DNA of 64,000 nt from an uncultured Lachnospiraceae bacterium (GTDB taxonomy: Bacteria > Bacillota > Clostridia > Lachnospirales > Lachnospiraceae): assembly GCA_910588865.1 (NCBI GenBank), contig CAJUSJ010000004.1:38661-102660 (forward strand), written 5' to 3'. Below are positions 8,501 to 14,639 of this stretch, one piece after another. The position numbers and the translations under genes are program-made. A model generated the notes under the pieces. The model searched no databases and was not told the origin of the DNA. It saw nothing but the letters and a program-made list of their open reading frames with translations. The first letter of the stretch is position 1, and the number at the start of each line of letters is the position of its first letter.

Positions 8501-10160
8501 CTCCAACGAGCGCGTATCCCAGATGATGCAGCTCTTCGCGGAGCAGTATCAGAACGGCTCCATCACGTACTCCGAGGCCATGTCGCGGATTTCCCAGCTG
8601 ACCGACGCCATGTCCGGCGGCTACTCCGCCATGGAACAGTTAAGCGGCCTGATGTCGTCTGACGGCATAAAAGATTTGTCCCAGATCACCGGCGACTCCG
8701 CCCAAAAGGTTTCCGCCGCCGCCTCTTCCCTGGCCCAGTACATGGACATGGTCCGGGAGAACAGCCAGTCCATCCAGGACTACACCGCCTCCTGGGCCCA
8801 GATCCAGGACGATATCGCGAAACGGCTGACAGACCTCCAGACTCCCCCGGTCTCCCAGGACGCCTTCCGGGAATACTTAGAGGCCGCGAAGACCAGCAAG
8901 CAGGAACTTGACCAGTATATCCAGTCCTGGGAAAAAGTCAGGGACAGCGTGGACGACCAGGTATCAGCGCTTAAATCCACCGCCGAGACCATGGACCAGT
9001 TCCGCCGATATTTAGAGATGTTCAGGGAAAATGAGAATGAGCTGGCAAAATATGTCCAGTCCTGGGGGACCGTCAAAGACAGCGTGGACCGTCAGGTAGA
9101 GGCCCTGGACAACGCCTCCATGTCCTTAGAGGAATTTCAGAAATACTTAGAGGCCGTAAAGTCCAACCAGGACGACCTCTCCGACTACACCCAGACCTGG
9201 AGCGCCATCAGGGAGGATGTAAACCGCCAGGTAGACCTGCTGGAAAGCATGGACAAGGCCTTCTCTGATATCCAAAAATTCATCGACACCGTAAAGGGCA
9301 ACGAAAACGCCCTGGAACAGTACACCCAAACCTGGAATACGGTCAGAGACGGCGTGGCAAGCCAGGTCGCCGCCTTAGACTCCACCTCCAGCGCCATGGA
9401 ACAGTTCCGGAAGCATTTGGAAGCCTACCAGGCAAACGCGGAAGGAATCTCAGCATACACCTCCACCTGGGAAAAGATCAAAGAAAGCATCGCCTCCCAG
9501 GTGGAAGCCCTTAAGAAAGCCGCGGATTCCTTAGACGGAGTAAACAAACGCCTGACAGGGCTCTCGCTGGAAGAGCTGAAGCGCAGATATCCCGGCGCTT
9601 ACGAACGGGGAGGACTGATCTGCATTCCCATTGGCGGCAATGTGGAAGACGACGGAAAAGGCTGGGCCGACGACAAGGAAAGTTCCAGATCCTCAAAGTC
9701 CGCCGCCGAGTCAGAGCTAAGGGAAAACTTAGTAAACGCTTTCGGCGACGCTGTCCAGGATATGGTCAGTACCACCGCTCAAAAGGCCTCTGCCCAAAGC
9801 TCTATTCCTGACGACGGCCTTGACAGCGGAAACGCCCCGGGCATGTCCGGCTACCGCCCCGTAAAGCCCGGCGATTTTCCCCTTCTCGACCTGATGTATG
9901 AAGCCATGTCAGACAATGAGGCCCAGGGAACCATGTTCACAGACTTAAGCCATATGTATGAGACAGCCTCTGGCAAGAACACCCTGGCCGGGATGATCCG
10001 GCTGTCACCCCAGCCATATCAGCCTCACAACAACACAGAAGTGTCTTTTAACGGCGACATTGTGGTTCAGGGAGTTCAGAACCCTGACGCCTTCGCCAAG
10101 GCCCTGTATCACCGGATCGAGCCGGCCATGAACCAGAATTTCAGCAAGATCTTCGGCTGA
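2586..10160 (+). CDS. Phage tail tape measure protein, exon 2 (giant coiled-coil ruler)
   Basis: The remaining 2524 codons; with exon 1 the spliced protein is 2908 aa. The apparent ATG at 2583-2585 consists of the last three intron bases and is unlikely to be a real start, since no ribosome binding site precedes it. A hydrophobic segment lies about 90-120 residues in, as in other tape measures. The bulk is predicted coiled coil. Six complete 104-residue repeats run from 5925 to 7796 and five 45-residue repeats from 8865 to 9539. The C-terminus ends with a Gly/Val β segment and an Asn-Pro-Asp-Ala-Phe helix typical of tape measure C-termini. Using the rule of roughly 0.15 nm per residue, the tail would be of the order of 400 nm; this is inference. 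Confidence 0.85.
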   Translation: MFKATSKSTGQTALDTNFRSLKNFFTKQNLLSDFDMAAIADYNAQLAHVPAHVAINRTMADTSKEARMIVRNAHGGAVALDTLKKSSAAATMGIQALATAANVAVSWGISMLISGLYELSRVSDTVSQKAQDIGVSFNNTKSDIEGYKERISELQNVINDNGSSVEQITNARKSLLSIQDELISKFGDEQSAITLVTDAINGQVGALDTLTRNQWQEKLNEFTSSGFINNAGNFLDGYKDNVDRMIKEYGNYTARIDPSLSFELYYNPDPKYKEFEKLLTERFGVTVSYVDEGNGGVETFLDISGNAKEVYETLLNIQGLSNQFDFSDRFANHLQKLAIAAGDMSHKYSEFWDQYVLYQRVMTNQDSANYFKQLTDAGQTINQARLSGNQEEINAAAEKYSQILSEASANINDEYIVDYFNSMYPELQSIIKEWEFQTTIIPSVDLSWLKGKTEGEIYEMLETEGSQDGEQTFNYLLEKAQEYGICVGESAQQVEKLINLLKLWGIVQADITPPRTGGFGFPGFTAEQSKAIDDYQAKINTLRQALSSLQSGEKPGFTDLVQEFPELLGHSENLELAIKNLMGNSLNELYDTLGKSLPDDVKKDLEDMTSAAANLVPSLSQALSAVQKSYGIFHDFEDAMNSDGLTDSMLSSVGSLSASLNDMVAGFYAGIVSSEELYQALSEHYETDFTNYAKALFAKNQYNESFYTAMGMDSAETINTFKEHYGVDLENCKNYAMAKMRIEAQTLGKIKDGWQKYYNIQTKTFTKEYHELLGRNEQGDEAAGREALEILNKVRSYEKSLKALEDYDPNEMLKEASVSLGKIGSAASSAGKQEKQVTIETIDWVQRKSDALKDQHDLLSSLAEDETASYDKRVDALTQLIAMDKERANTAQRSAQSYREAWIEAIKDLQDQDIARIMVGLSDQEVTDIMKGLPEKEISRILELLHREDITKLMSENLNQQEYSSDDYGKDYANNLKEALNLFDQIKDKQKEALEIEQDSLEHTREQIQLREELIQAQQELTQAQQELLSLELERARARLDRAEASGEAVTKGMYRDMISGSRDLADSYRDQIDDLEEQLSQIDDEDSAQYQSLLAQIAKCEQSIANCERQQEEWNDAIKRIPIDRISKYISMLQNIKQDLQNFLDQQSAMGLEASPEQLQQMMSLSEEEIKKLLEQQEKLKKLLSEYEYGSEKFQQTSQEIQDIDNQISSLIQSQMEYNEAILQMPLDHLKRQSDLLSNARSDLENHIAEQESGGISKTLEQYQALSSLSRQQLENLTAQKEMLTALLDVYDPDSTKYQEVQDQIQTIEGSISSLIQEQRQWNDQILQIPIDRLQSYGDALSNTRSDLENAISQQETQGLGKTLEQYQALHSMSMRQLEALGQQKAVLQSVMEVYNKDSDHYKEAQNQLQGIEDSISSLVQEQIQWNNEILQIPIEKIQDYSNSLSNARTDLENSIAEQEARGAGKTMEQYKAMQSMSMRQLENLSRQKEMLSSLLDVYDKDSSQYTETQGKIQEIKNSVSSLVQEQARWNQELLRIPIDKIASQYDALSNARKDLENSLSLQESQGMGKTLEQYQAFSSISRQQIQSLSQQKEMLTALLDVYDKDSDIYSQTQSEIQGIEDSISSLIQEQIQWNQELTRIPIDKMKEYSDSLDSVKSDLKEFMDTQNARGIAATPDQYQQLNAITLAQLEALKSRKEMLTQLMGQYSQDSDAYKTASQEIREVDSAIQSLTRDQYEWNKAILQLPIDNITDINDQLNRYTSVLGDILSDYDTALSAVNGVLDEQIDKINETREASEKAYEDKMKPIQDELDLLKKQNDERSVQLALEKAAYDLDRAKNQKTTQVIRDGQVQYEADADKLRQAGEAKSQAEYNKITHDLEKQLENLTEERDSLLEGYDIQIEQLEKIREKWSSITEEIKLASDLMKADEIFGTADWKDQILSGNDSGLFDPFQKMYESISAQKEQTEKQIASNERVSQMMQLFAEQYQNGSITYSEAMSRISQLTDAMSGGYSAMEQLSGLMSSDGIKDLSQITGDSAQKVSAAASSLAQYMDMVRENSQSIQDYTASWAQIQDDIAKRLTDLQTPPVSQDAFREYLEAAKTSKQELDQYIQSWEKVRDSVDDQVSALKSTAETMDQFRRYLEMFRENENELAKYVQSWGTVKDSVDRQVEALDNASMSLEEFQKYLEAVKSNQDDLSDYTQTWSAIREDVNRQVDLLESMDKAFSDIQKFIDTVKGNENALEQYTQTWNTVRDGVASQVAALDSTSSAMEQFRKHLEAYQANAEGISAYTSTWEKIKESIASQVEALKKAADSLDGVNKRLTGLSLEELKRRYPGAYERGGLICIPIGGNVEDDGKGWADDKESSRSSKSAAESELRENLVNAFGDAVQDMVSTTAQKASAQSSIPDDGLDSGNAPGMSGYRPVKPGDFPLLDLMYEAMSDNEAQGTMFTDLSHMYETASGKNTLAGMIRLSPQPYQPHNNTEVSFNGDIVVQGVQNPDAFAKALYHRIEPAMNQNFSKIFG
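5925..7796 (+). repeat. Six tandem 312-nt (104-aa) repeats in the tape measure gene
   Basis: Units begin at 5925, 6237, 6549, 6861, 7173 and 7485; a seventh, partial unit starts at 7797. Each opens with (Q/E/R)(W/Y)N followed by IP(I/L)D, carries an LEQYQ-like segment in the middle and ends with a SSL(I/V)Q segment. The period is exactly 312 nt with no insertions or deletions, while the sequence itself has diverged. Confidence 0.9.
8865..9539 (+). repeat. Five tandem 135-nt (45-aa) repeats in the tape measure gene
   Basis: Units start at 8865, 9000, 9135, 9270 and 9405. Each has an aromatic-rich start (F..YLE), a central Y.Q(S/T)W segment and an R.QV.AL end. The spacing is exactly 135 nt in every case. 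Confidence 0.9.
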
Positions 10161-10182
10161 CAGGCAAAAAGCGCTTTCCAAT

Positions 10183-10214
10183 ACCGCCCCCGGGATTTTA
10201 CAGATTCCCTGGGG
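10183..10214 (+). terminator. Strong GC hairpin after the tape measure gene
   Basis: CCGCCCC...GGGGCGG arms follow the tape measure stop, with only a short AATTTT run after. It may be a partial terminator or an mRNA-processing/stability hairpin between the ruler and the small tail genes. Confidence 0.45.
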
Positions 10215-10245
10215 CGGCAATTTTCAGAGAAAGGAGATCATGTTT

Positions 10246-10524
10246 ATGGATTACAATGAAATCGTCAATACTATTACCGCCACCATCTTAAAACAGGTGA
10301 AAAAAGCCCTGGATACCAGATCCCATTCCGACAAAACCTTCAAGGCAAAGATCACCGGACAATCCGGCCCGGGAAAATATCAGATCCTGTACTGCCAAAA
10401 CTCCTATACCGTATCGTCCACCATCCCCTGTAACAACCAGGACACGGTGCGGGTCTGCGCCCCCTGCAACAACTGGCAGGATCTGTTTGTCGTGGAAAAT
10501 ATAACAGGAGGGAAACGGCTATGA
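10246..10524 (+). CDS. Small phage tail protein, 92 aa
   Basis: A short protein with a helical N-terminus and a β-rich C-terminal half (GQSGPGKY..., then a VRVCAPCNNWQD segment with two Cys), suggesting a small OB- or β-barrel-like fold. I chose the ATG at 10246, about nine bases after AAGGAGA; the ATG at 10240 is too close to it. It overlaps the next gene by four bases (ATGA), so the two are translationally coupled. The position after the tape measure gene suggests a tail-tip or completion role, by context only. Confidence 0.65.
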   Translation: MDYNEIVNTITATILKQVKKALDTRSHSDKTFKAKITGQSGPGKYQILYCQNSYTVSSTIPCNNQDTVRVCAPCNNWQDLFVVENITGGKRL

Positions 10525-10691
10525 ATTACACTGTCACAGACAACAACTATGACCGCCTTTTAAAAAAACCAGCCATAAACACCCAGCTGCTTATAAAAGA
10601 GAAAGAATGGGAACTGTTCGGCATCCACGAGATATCGGAGACAGAAATGAGAGACATGATTAAGAATATTGAGTCCAGCCAGTCCCCATGA
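10521..10691 (+). CDS. Small phage protein, 56 aa
   Basis: Starts at an ATG overlapping the stop of the preceding gene, with GGAGGG upstream. The product is charged and mostly helical, ending in a Ser/Pro tail. Small proteins of this size follow the tape measure in many Firmicute phages (XkdX/gp-like), but I cannot name a family. The following 150 nt belong to the antisense RNA of the toxin-antitoxin module. Confidence 0.55.
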   Translation: MNYTVTDNNYDRLLKKPAINTQLLIKEKEWELFGIHEISETEMRDMIKNIESSQSP

Positions 10692-10721
10692 TACCCAAGC
10701 CAATAAAACAAAAAAGAGGGC

Positions 10722-10750
10722 TTGCAACCCCCTTCTGAATATGTTATATT
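10722..10750 (+). promoter_or_regulatory. Promoter of the antitoxin RNA
   Basis: TTGCAA at 10722-10727, a 17-nt spacer and TATATT at 10745-10750 with an extended TG. Transcription should begin near 10757 and run towards the toxin gene's 3' end. Confidence 0.7.
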
Positions 10751-10756
10751 GGCTAT

Positions 10757-10850
10757 AGGAAAACAACCGCCCACAAAGTGGTTGACCTCCGCTATAGACT
10801 ATAAGCCTACCTGCATCCGCCAAGAAACAAGGTAGGCTTATTTATTTTCG
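10757..10850 (+). ncRNA. Antisense antitoxin RNA of a type I toxin-antitoxin module
   Basis: A predicted RNA of about 95 nt. It starts after a consensus-like promoter and ends at a strong hairpin (10803-10812/10830-10839) followed by a U-rich tract. It is convergent with the toxin mRNA and overlaps its last codons and terminator, as in txpA/ratA-like modules. The ends are predicted from promoter and hairpin only. Confidence 0.7.
10803..10848. terminator. Shared bidirectional terminator of toxin and antitoxin
   Basis: The 10-bp stem AAGCCTACCT/AGGTAGGCTT has an ATTTATTTT run on the + strand. On the other strand it lies just past the toxin stop codon, so both transcripts end across the same inverted repeat. 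Confidence 0.7.
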
Positions 10851-10937
10851 CTTGTAATTCCTATCAATATAGGCAAGCAGCGCGACCAAAAAAGTACCGC
10901 CCAAAAACAACAGGCTTAATACCTCATATGTAGTCAT
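10842..10937 (-). CDS. Holin-like type I toxin, 31 aa
   Basis: A 31-aa peptide: MTTYE start, one hydrophobic membrane-spanning helix, then a basic tail (DRNYKRK). This is the pattern of the short 'putative holin-like toxin' family of Firmicutes, whose members act on the inner membrane when not silenced. GGAGGTG lies six bases before the ATG. It is too short for usual gene-calling limits. It is transcribed against the tail operon from a strong promoter at 11010-11038 and opposed by the antisense RNA. Within a prophage it may act as a stabilisation or exclusion module; that is inference. Confidence 0.8.
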   Translation of the reverse strand: MTTYEVLSLLFLGGTFLVALLAYIDRNYKRK

Positions 10938-11009
10938 ATGCACCACCTCCCCTCTTTTGCAAGTTTAGGGAGGCTTACCACCTTGTAACACGGTTGTTTC
11001 CTGTTTCAT

Positions 11010-11038
11010 ATCATAGCATATCTCCCTCTATCCGACAA
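11010..11038 (-). promoter_or_regulatory. Promoter of the holin-like toxin
   Basis: On the - strand, TTGTCG (11033-11038), a 17-nt spacer and TATGAT (11010-11015) with an extended TG. The predicted leader before the toxin start is about 65 nt. Confidence 0.65.
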
Positions 11039-11111
11039 TCTTTTTCTCACCTTATGTCCCCTCCAGATATCCGCCCACTCCCCATGGACGAAATCATCCC
11101 CCTTAAACTAA

Positions 11112-11152
11112 TTCCGCCCACTTCCCATGGGCTTTCTTTTGTTTACATAAGA
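11112..11152 (+). promoter_or_regulatory. Conserved leader element, copy 2 of 2
   Basis: Nearly the same as 71-112: a CCCAC run, CCATGG and CTTTCTTTTGTTT in the same order, here about 50 nt ahead of the tail tube-like gene. A partial third match (GCCCAC...CCATGG) lies at about 11073-11088. Confidence 0.5.
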
Positions 11153-11205
11153 GAGCGGGAAACCGAGAACGCTCTCCAATAAAAAATTTTTAGGAGGAAA
11201 CAAAT

Positions 11206-11994
11206 ATGAGCTTTAATCTGAACAACTTTTTAATCGACAGGGTAAGACGAGGCACCATGTTCAGCGATACTACCGGTGAGGCCATGTGGTCCATCACCCA
11301 GATCAAGGACGCCTCTCTCAACATGTCCAGCGAGACCGCCGACGCCACGGACGCCATCGGCAACGTTATCACACAGTTCGACCGCTCCAAGAACGCCGAG
11401 TTCTCCGGCACCAACGCCCTGTGGGATCTGGGACTTTCCGCCGCCCAGTTCGGCAGCGAGAAAAAGGTCGCGAACGCTGGCGACGTTATCCGGGTTCCCG
11501 CCTACGAGCAGCTTCCGGTCAGCGGAGGGAAAGTCACACTGTCCCATGTGCCCGCCGGAACCACAGGAGCGGAGATCAAGTACATTTACGCCTTAAATGA
11601 CGACTCCACACTGGGAACCAAATACACCCTGGGCGCTTCCGCCTCCGCCGCGGAGTTCACCCTGGACGCGGCCACCAAGACCATCACCGTCCCAACCGGT
11701 GTCACCGGCAACATCGCCGTGTTCTACGATTACGACGCAGAGGATGCCATCATGCTCCAGAACAACGCCTCCGAGTTCCCCAAGGCAGGCAAGTTCATGC
11801 TGGAGGTAATCGGCAAGGACACCTGCGACAAGACCGCCACCTATGTGGCCTACATCGTGTTCCCCAACGCCAAGCTGAAGACCGATATGGACTTAAGCTT
11901 CACCACAGACGGCGGCCACCCCTTCTCCATGCAGATGATGCAGGATTACTGCGACTTAGAGAAGAGGCTGTTCAACATCTATATCGCGAAGTGA
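11206..11994 (+). CDS. Phage major tail (tube-like) structural protein
   Basis: A 262-aa protein that starts after TTAGGAGG. It is β-rich, with an N-terminal segment (DRVRRGTMF, then SITQIKDASL) and an AAQFGSEKK motif that I associate with major tail proteins of large Clostridia phages. An Ig-like insertion (about residues 100-190) carries VTLSHVPAGTTG and a TITVPTGVTG turn, a common tail decoration. It stands alone between the toxin-antitoxin module and the fibre genes, behind its own conserved leader element. That is consistent with high, separate expression of an abundant structural subunit. The tube assignment is family-level recognition, not proven. Confidence 0.65.
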   Translation: MSFNLNNFLIDRVRRGTMFSDTTGEAMWSITQIKDASLNMSSETADATDAIGNVITQFDRSKNAEFSGTNALWDLGLSAAQFGSEKKVANAGDVIRVPAYEQLPVSGGKVTLSHVPAGTTGAEIKYIYALNDDSTLGTKYTLGASASAAEFTLDAATKTITVPTGVTGNIAVFYDYDAEDAIMLQNNASEFPKAGKFMLEVIGKDTCDKTATYVAYIVFPNAKLKTDMDLSFTTDGGHPFSMQMMQDYCDLEKRLFNIYIAK

Positions 11995-12054
11995 CACCCC
12001 AGACACAGCGGTCACTGCCCTACAGGATAGCGGTATAGGCCAGGCCAAGTGGCG

Positions 12055-12086
12055 GCAGGCTCCCAATCGGACCTGCCGCCGCTTCT
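12055..12086 (+). terminator. GC-rich hairpin after the tail tube gene
   Basis: GGCGGCAGG and CCTGCCGCC pair across a 12-nt loop in the 115-nt gap after the tube-like gene. No long U-run follows, so it may attenuate rather than stop transcription into the fibre genes, which would suit an abundant tube protein. Confidence 0.45.
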
Positions 12087-12110
12087 GAAATTCAAAGAGG
12101 TTCAAAAAAT

Positions 12111-14603
12111 ATGGACAAAAAAGAATATCACTTTATAGGAGAAGATGGCATAAAATTTCTGCTGACCCATCTCCTGCAAAAGATAAAAACAGTAAAAGAA
12201 GAGCTTGAAAATAAGATCTCCGCCAAATCCGATTTTTCCGGTGACTATAATGATCTGTCCAACAGACCCGTTATTCCCTCCAGGCTTCCGTCCCCCCATC
12301 CCATCTCCTTCAGTGGAAATGTAAAAGAGACCGCATCCTATGACGGAAGCCAGACCGTAGAAATCGAGATTCCCGTGCCCCAGCCGCCAGAACCCTTAAA
12401 ACCGGCCACAACCACAGAGCTGGGAGGCGTGATCGCGGACCAGGCCACGGAACAGGATATCATTCCCGCCAGAATCGGCACCGACAGCCGCCTGTATGTG
12501 CCTGCCTACCCCGCCTCCCTCCCCGCTTCAGATGTCCACGACTGGGCTAAAGAAGAGCAAAAACCAACTTACACTCCTGTTGAGGTAGGTGTAATCGATA
12601 ATCTTCCCTCCCACGGGCAGGTGGCGGTATTTGACGGAAATACAGGAAAAATCAAATCCACAGGCTATACCATAGAGAAATCCGTGCCAGCAGACGCGGA
12701 GTTTACCGATACTACTTATGAAAACGCGACACCGGAAGCCTCCGGACTTATGGATTCCAAAGACAAGGCAAAGCTGGACGCTTTTGGCGACGTCGCGGAT
12801 TATGCCCTGAATGAAGATGTGTCAAAGCTCAGCTCTGACTTAAGCCCAGTGGCATTTTCCGGATCTTATGAGGACCTGTCAGACACCCCGGCTATCCCTA
12901 CCAAAACCAGCCAGCTTGTCAACGACAGCGGATACCCCTCCGCGGACACCTGGAAGGCCAACACCGCTTCCAGCGAAGGCTACGTGTCCCCCGGCCAAGG
13001 ACAGGCCAACAAAGTGTGGGGAACCGACTCCGAAGGAAATCCCTCATGGAGAGATAACACCAGCCAAAAACTGACCGTTACCCTTGTAACCTTGCCGGCA
13101 TCCGGCTGGGAAGAAACCTGGACCGAAGAAGCCGTCCCTGATGAGGAAACAGAAAACATATCCGGGGAAGAAGTTTCCCCGGAGACATCAGAGGATGCGG
13201 CCATTGAAGAGGACACCGCGGAAGAAACCACGCTCCCTCCCTACACACAGACCGTCGCGGTAAACGGCGCGGCCGAGGACATGGAGGTTCTGTTAGTCAG
13301 CGCCCTGCCAGAAGGAGCCTCACCAGAAGAGCAGGAAGCTTATGTAAAAGCCTTCCGGATCATCTGCGGCGGCACAGGAACCCTGGGCAGCCAAACCGCG
13401 ACATTTACGGTCTACGAAAAACCGGAGACAGATATTACCGTTGGTCTCATGGGAAATTTCTCCATGTCCGGCACCAGCCAGGACGGAAACAGGGATCCAA
13501 GGATTATTTTAGAAGGAACCACAAAGAAAATCCAATTTTCCTCTTCCGGGACCACCGCGAGCATCACGCAATATGACGAAAATGATTCCGCCATCGGGGC
13601 AATTCTTTCCAGCCAGGGCAATCTGATCTTCCAGCAGGAATCCCAGGGCAACGCCAAAGAGATCGCGGAGTTTGTCAGGCGTGACGGCTGTGAGTATAAA
13701 GAATACCCCGGCAACGCCCGCCCTTACAGAGAAGTCTTTGAAAAGATTTTCGGAGAAATGGCTCCCGGAGACACCAAGAAATTTAAACTCCTGCCCAATG
13801 AAATCACCGGAACCCCCAATGACATAGCCACAAAGCTATGTATGCTGACCCGACACGGAAACGCCAACGCCACCATGCAGGTCAACACCTTTAACGGAGA
13901 ACAGTACGTGGTTATCCGAACCCCTTATGGCTGGGGCAACTGGGCCAAATGGGTCTATGAGGACATGGTATGGGGACTGAGCGGCGGCAAAAAGATCCCC
14001 GCTGGCACGGACTTAAAAAGCGACACCTATAAACTCCCCGGAAATTATTATTGTGACTCCGCTGATGACGCCAAAACCCTGATCCACTGTCCCTTCCAGG
14101 AAGCCTTTGTCTTAAAGATCAGCTATTCCTCCGGAAACATTGCTCCCAGGCAGACTTTTATCAGTTCCGGCACCGGAAAAACCGTCTCAAGAGTCTGGGA
14201 CCCATCAGAAAATATTTGGAAAGATGAAATATGTTATCTGACAAACAGTGATTTTACATGGAAAAAAATAAAGCAGGCTGATCTCTCAACGGAAAATAAC
14301 ACTGATGAGACAGAAATTCCCCCAGGTGCCTGTGAGATACTTATCGTCGGAGGAAAAATCTCTCCTCAGCACAGCGATATCACAAATACCCCGGTTATAT
14401 CAGAAGCCACATCCTGTGTGATCCCTGTCACCAGCAGCACTTTACACAGCGATCATTTTTATTATGAATATGGATCCCCTTCAGCCGGAGACGCCTGCGG
14501 CTTCGAAGCATGGCTGGAACTGGAGGAATCCGACGGACGCGATATTTTAAAGATAATTTCTTTAACCGAAAATAAGACAAGAGTAAAAATTTATTACAGA
14601 TAG
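12111..14603 (+). CDS. Phage tail fibre/baseplate protein with knob-like domain, 830 aa
   Basis: The N-terminus is a short helix (HFIGEDGIKFLL) followed by two phage-fibre repeats of the form SG.Y.DLS..P.IP (near residues 45 and 245). In the middle is a β-domain opening LTVTLVTLPASGW (about 325) that also occurs in the protein at 17101. In this copy the domain is split by an insertion of about 45 residues, almost all Glu, Asp, Thr and Ser. A region near 630-700 (GNYYCDSADDAKTL...) resembles the pyocin-knob receptor-binding domain. The protein probably links the tail tip to the fibres. The start is supported by AAAGAGG, a modest site. Confidence 0.7.
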   Translation: MDKKEYHFIGEDGIKFLLTHLLQKIKTVKEELENKISAKSDFSGDYNDLSNRPVIPSRLPSPHPISFSGNVKETASYDGSQTVEIEIPVPQPPEPLKPATTTELGGVIADQATEQDIIPARIGTDSRLYVPAYPASLPASDVHDWAKEEQKPTYTPVEVGVIDNLPSHGQVAVFDGNTGKIKSTGYTIEKSVPADAEFTDTTYENATPEASGLMDSKDKAKLDAFGDVADYALNEDVSKLSSDLSPVAFSGSYEDLSDTPAIPTKTSQLVNDSGYPSADTWKANTASSEGYVSPGQGQANKVWGTDSEGNPSWRDNTSQKLTVTLVTLPASGWEETWTEEAVPDEETENISGEEVSPETSEDAAIEEDTAEETTLPPYTQTVAVNGAAEDMEVLLVSALPEGASPEEQEAYVKAFRIICGGTGTLGSQTATFTVYEKPETDITVGLMGNFSMSGTSQDGNRDPRIILEGTTKKIQFSSSGTTASITQYDENDSAIGAILSSQGNLIFQQESQGNAKEIAEFVRRDGCEYKEYPGNARPYREVFEKIFGEMAPGDTKKFKLLPNEITGTPNDIATKLCMLTRHGNANATMQVNTFNGEQYVVIRTPYGWGNWAKWVYEDMVWGLSGGKKIPAGTDLKSDTYKLPGNYYCDSADDAKTLIHCPFQEAFVLKISYSSGNIAPRQTFISSGTGKTVSRVWDPSENIWKDEICYLTNSDFTWKKIKQADLSTENNTDETEIPPGACEILIVGGKISPQHSDITNTPVISEATSCVIPVTSSTLHSDHFYYEYGSPSAGDACGFEAWLELEESDGRDILKIISLTENKTRVKIYYR

Positions 14604-14639
14604 AAAGAAATCTTTCTATCGGAAAGGAGGTCATGCAGT

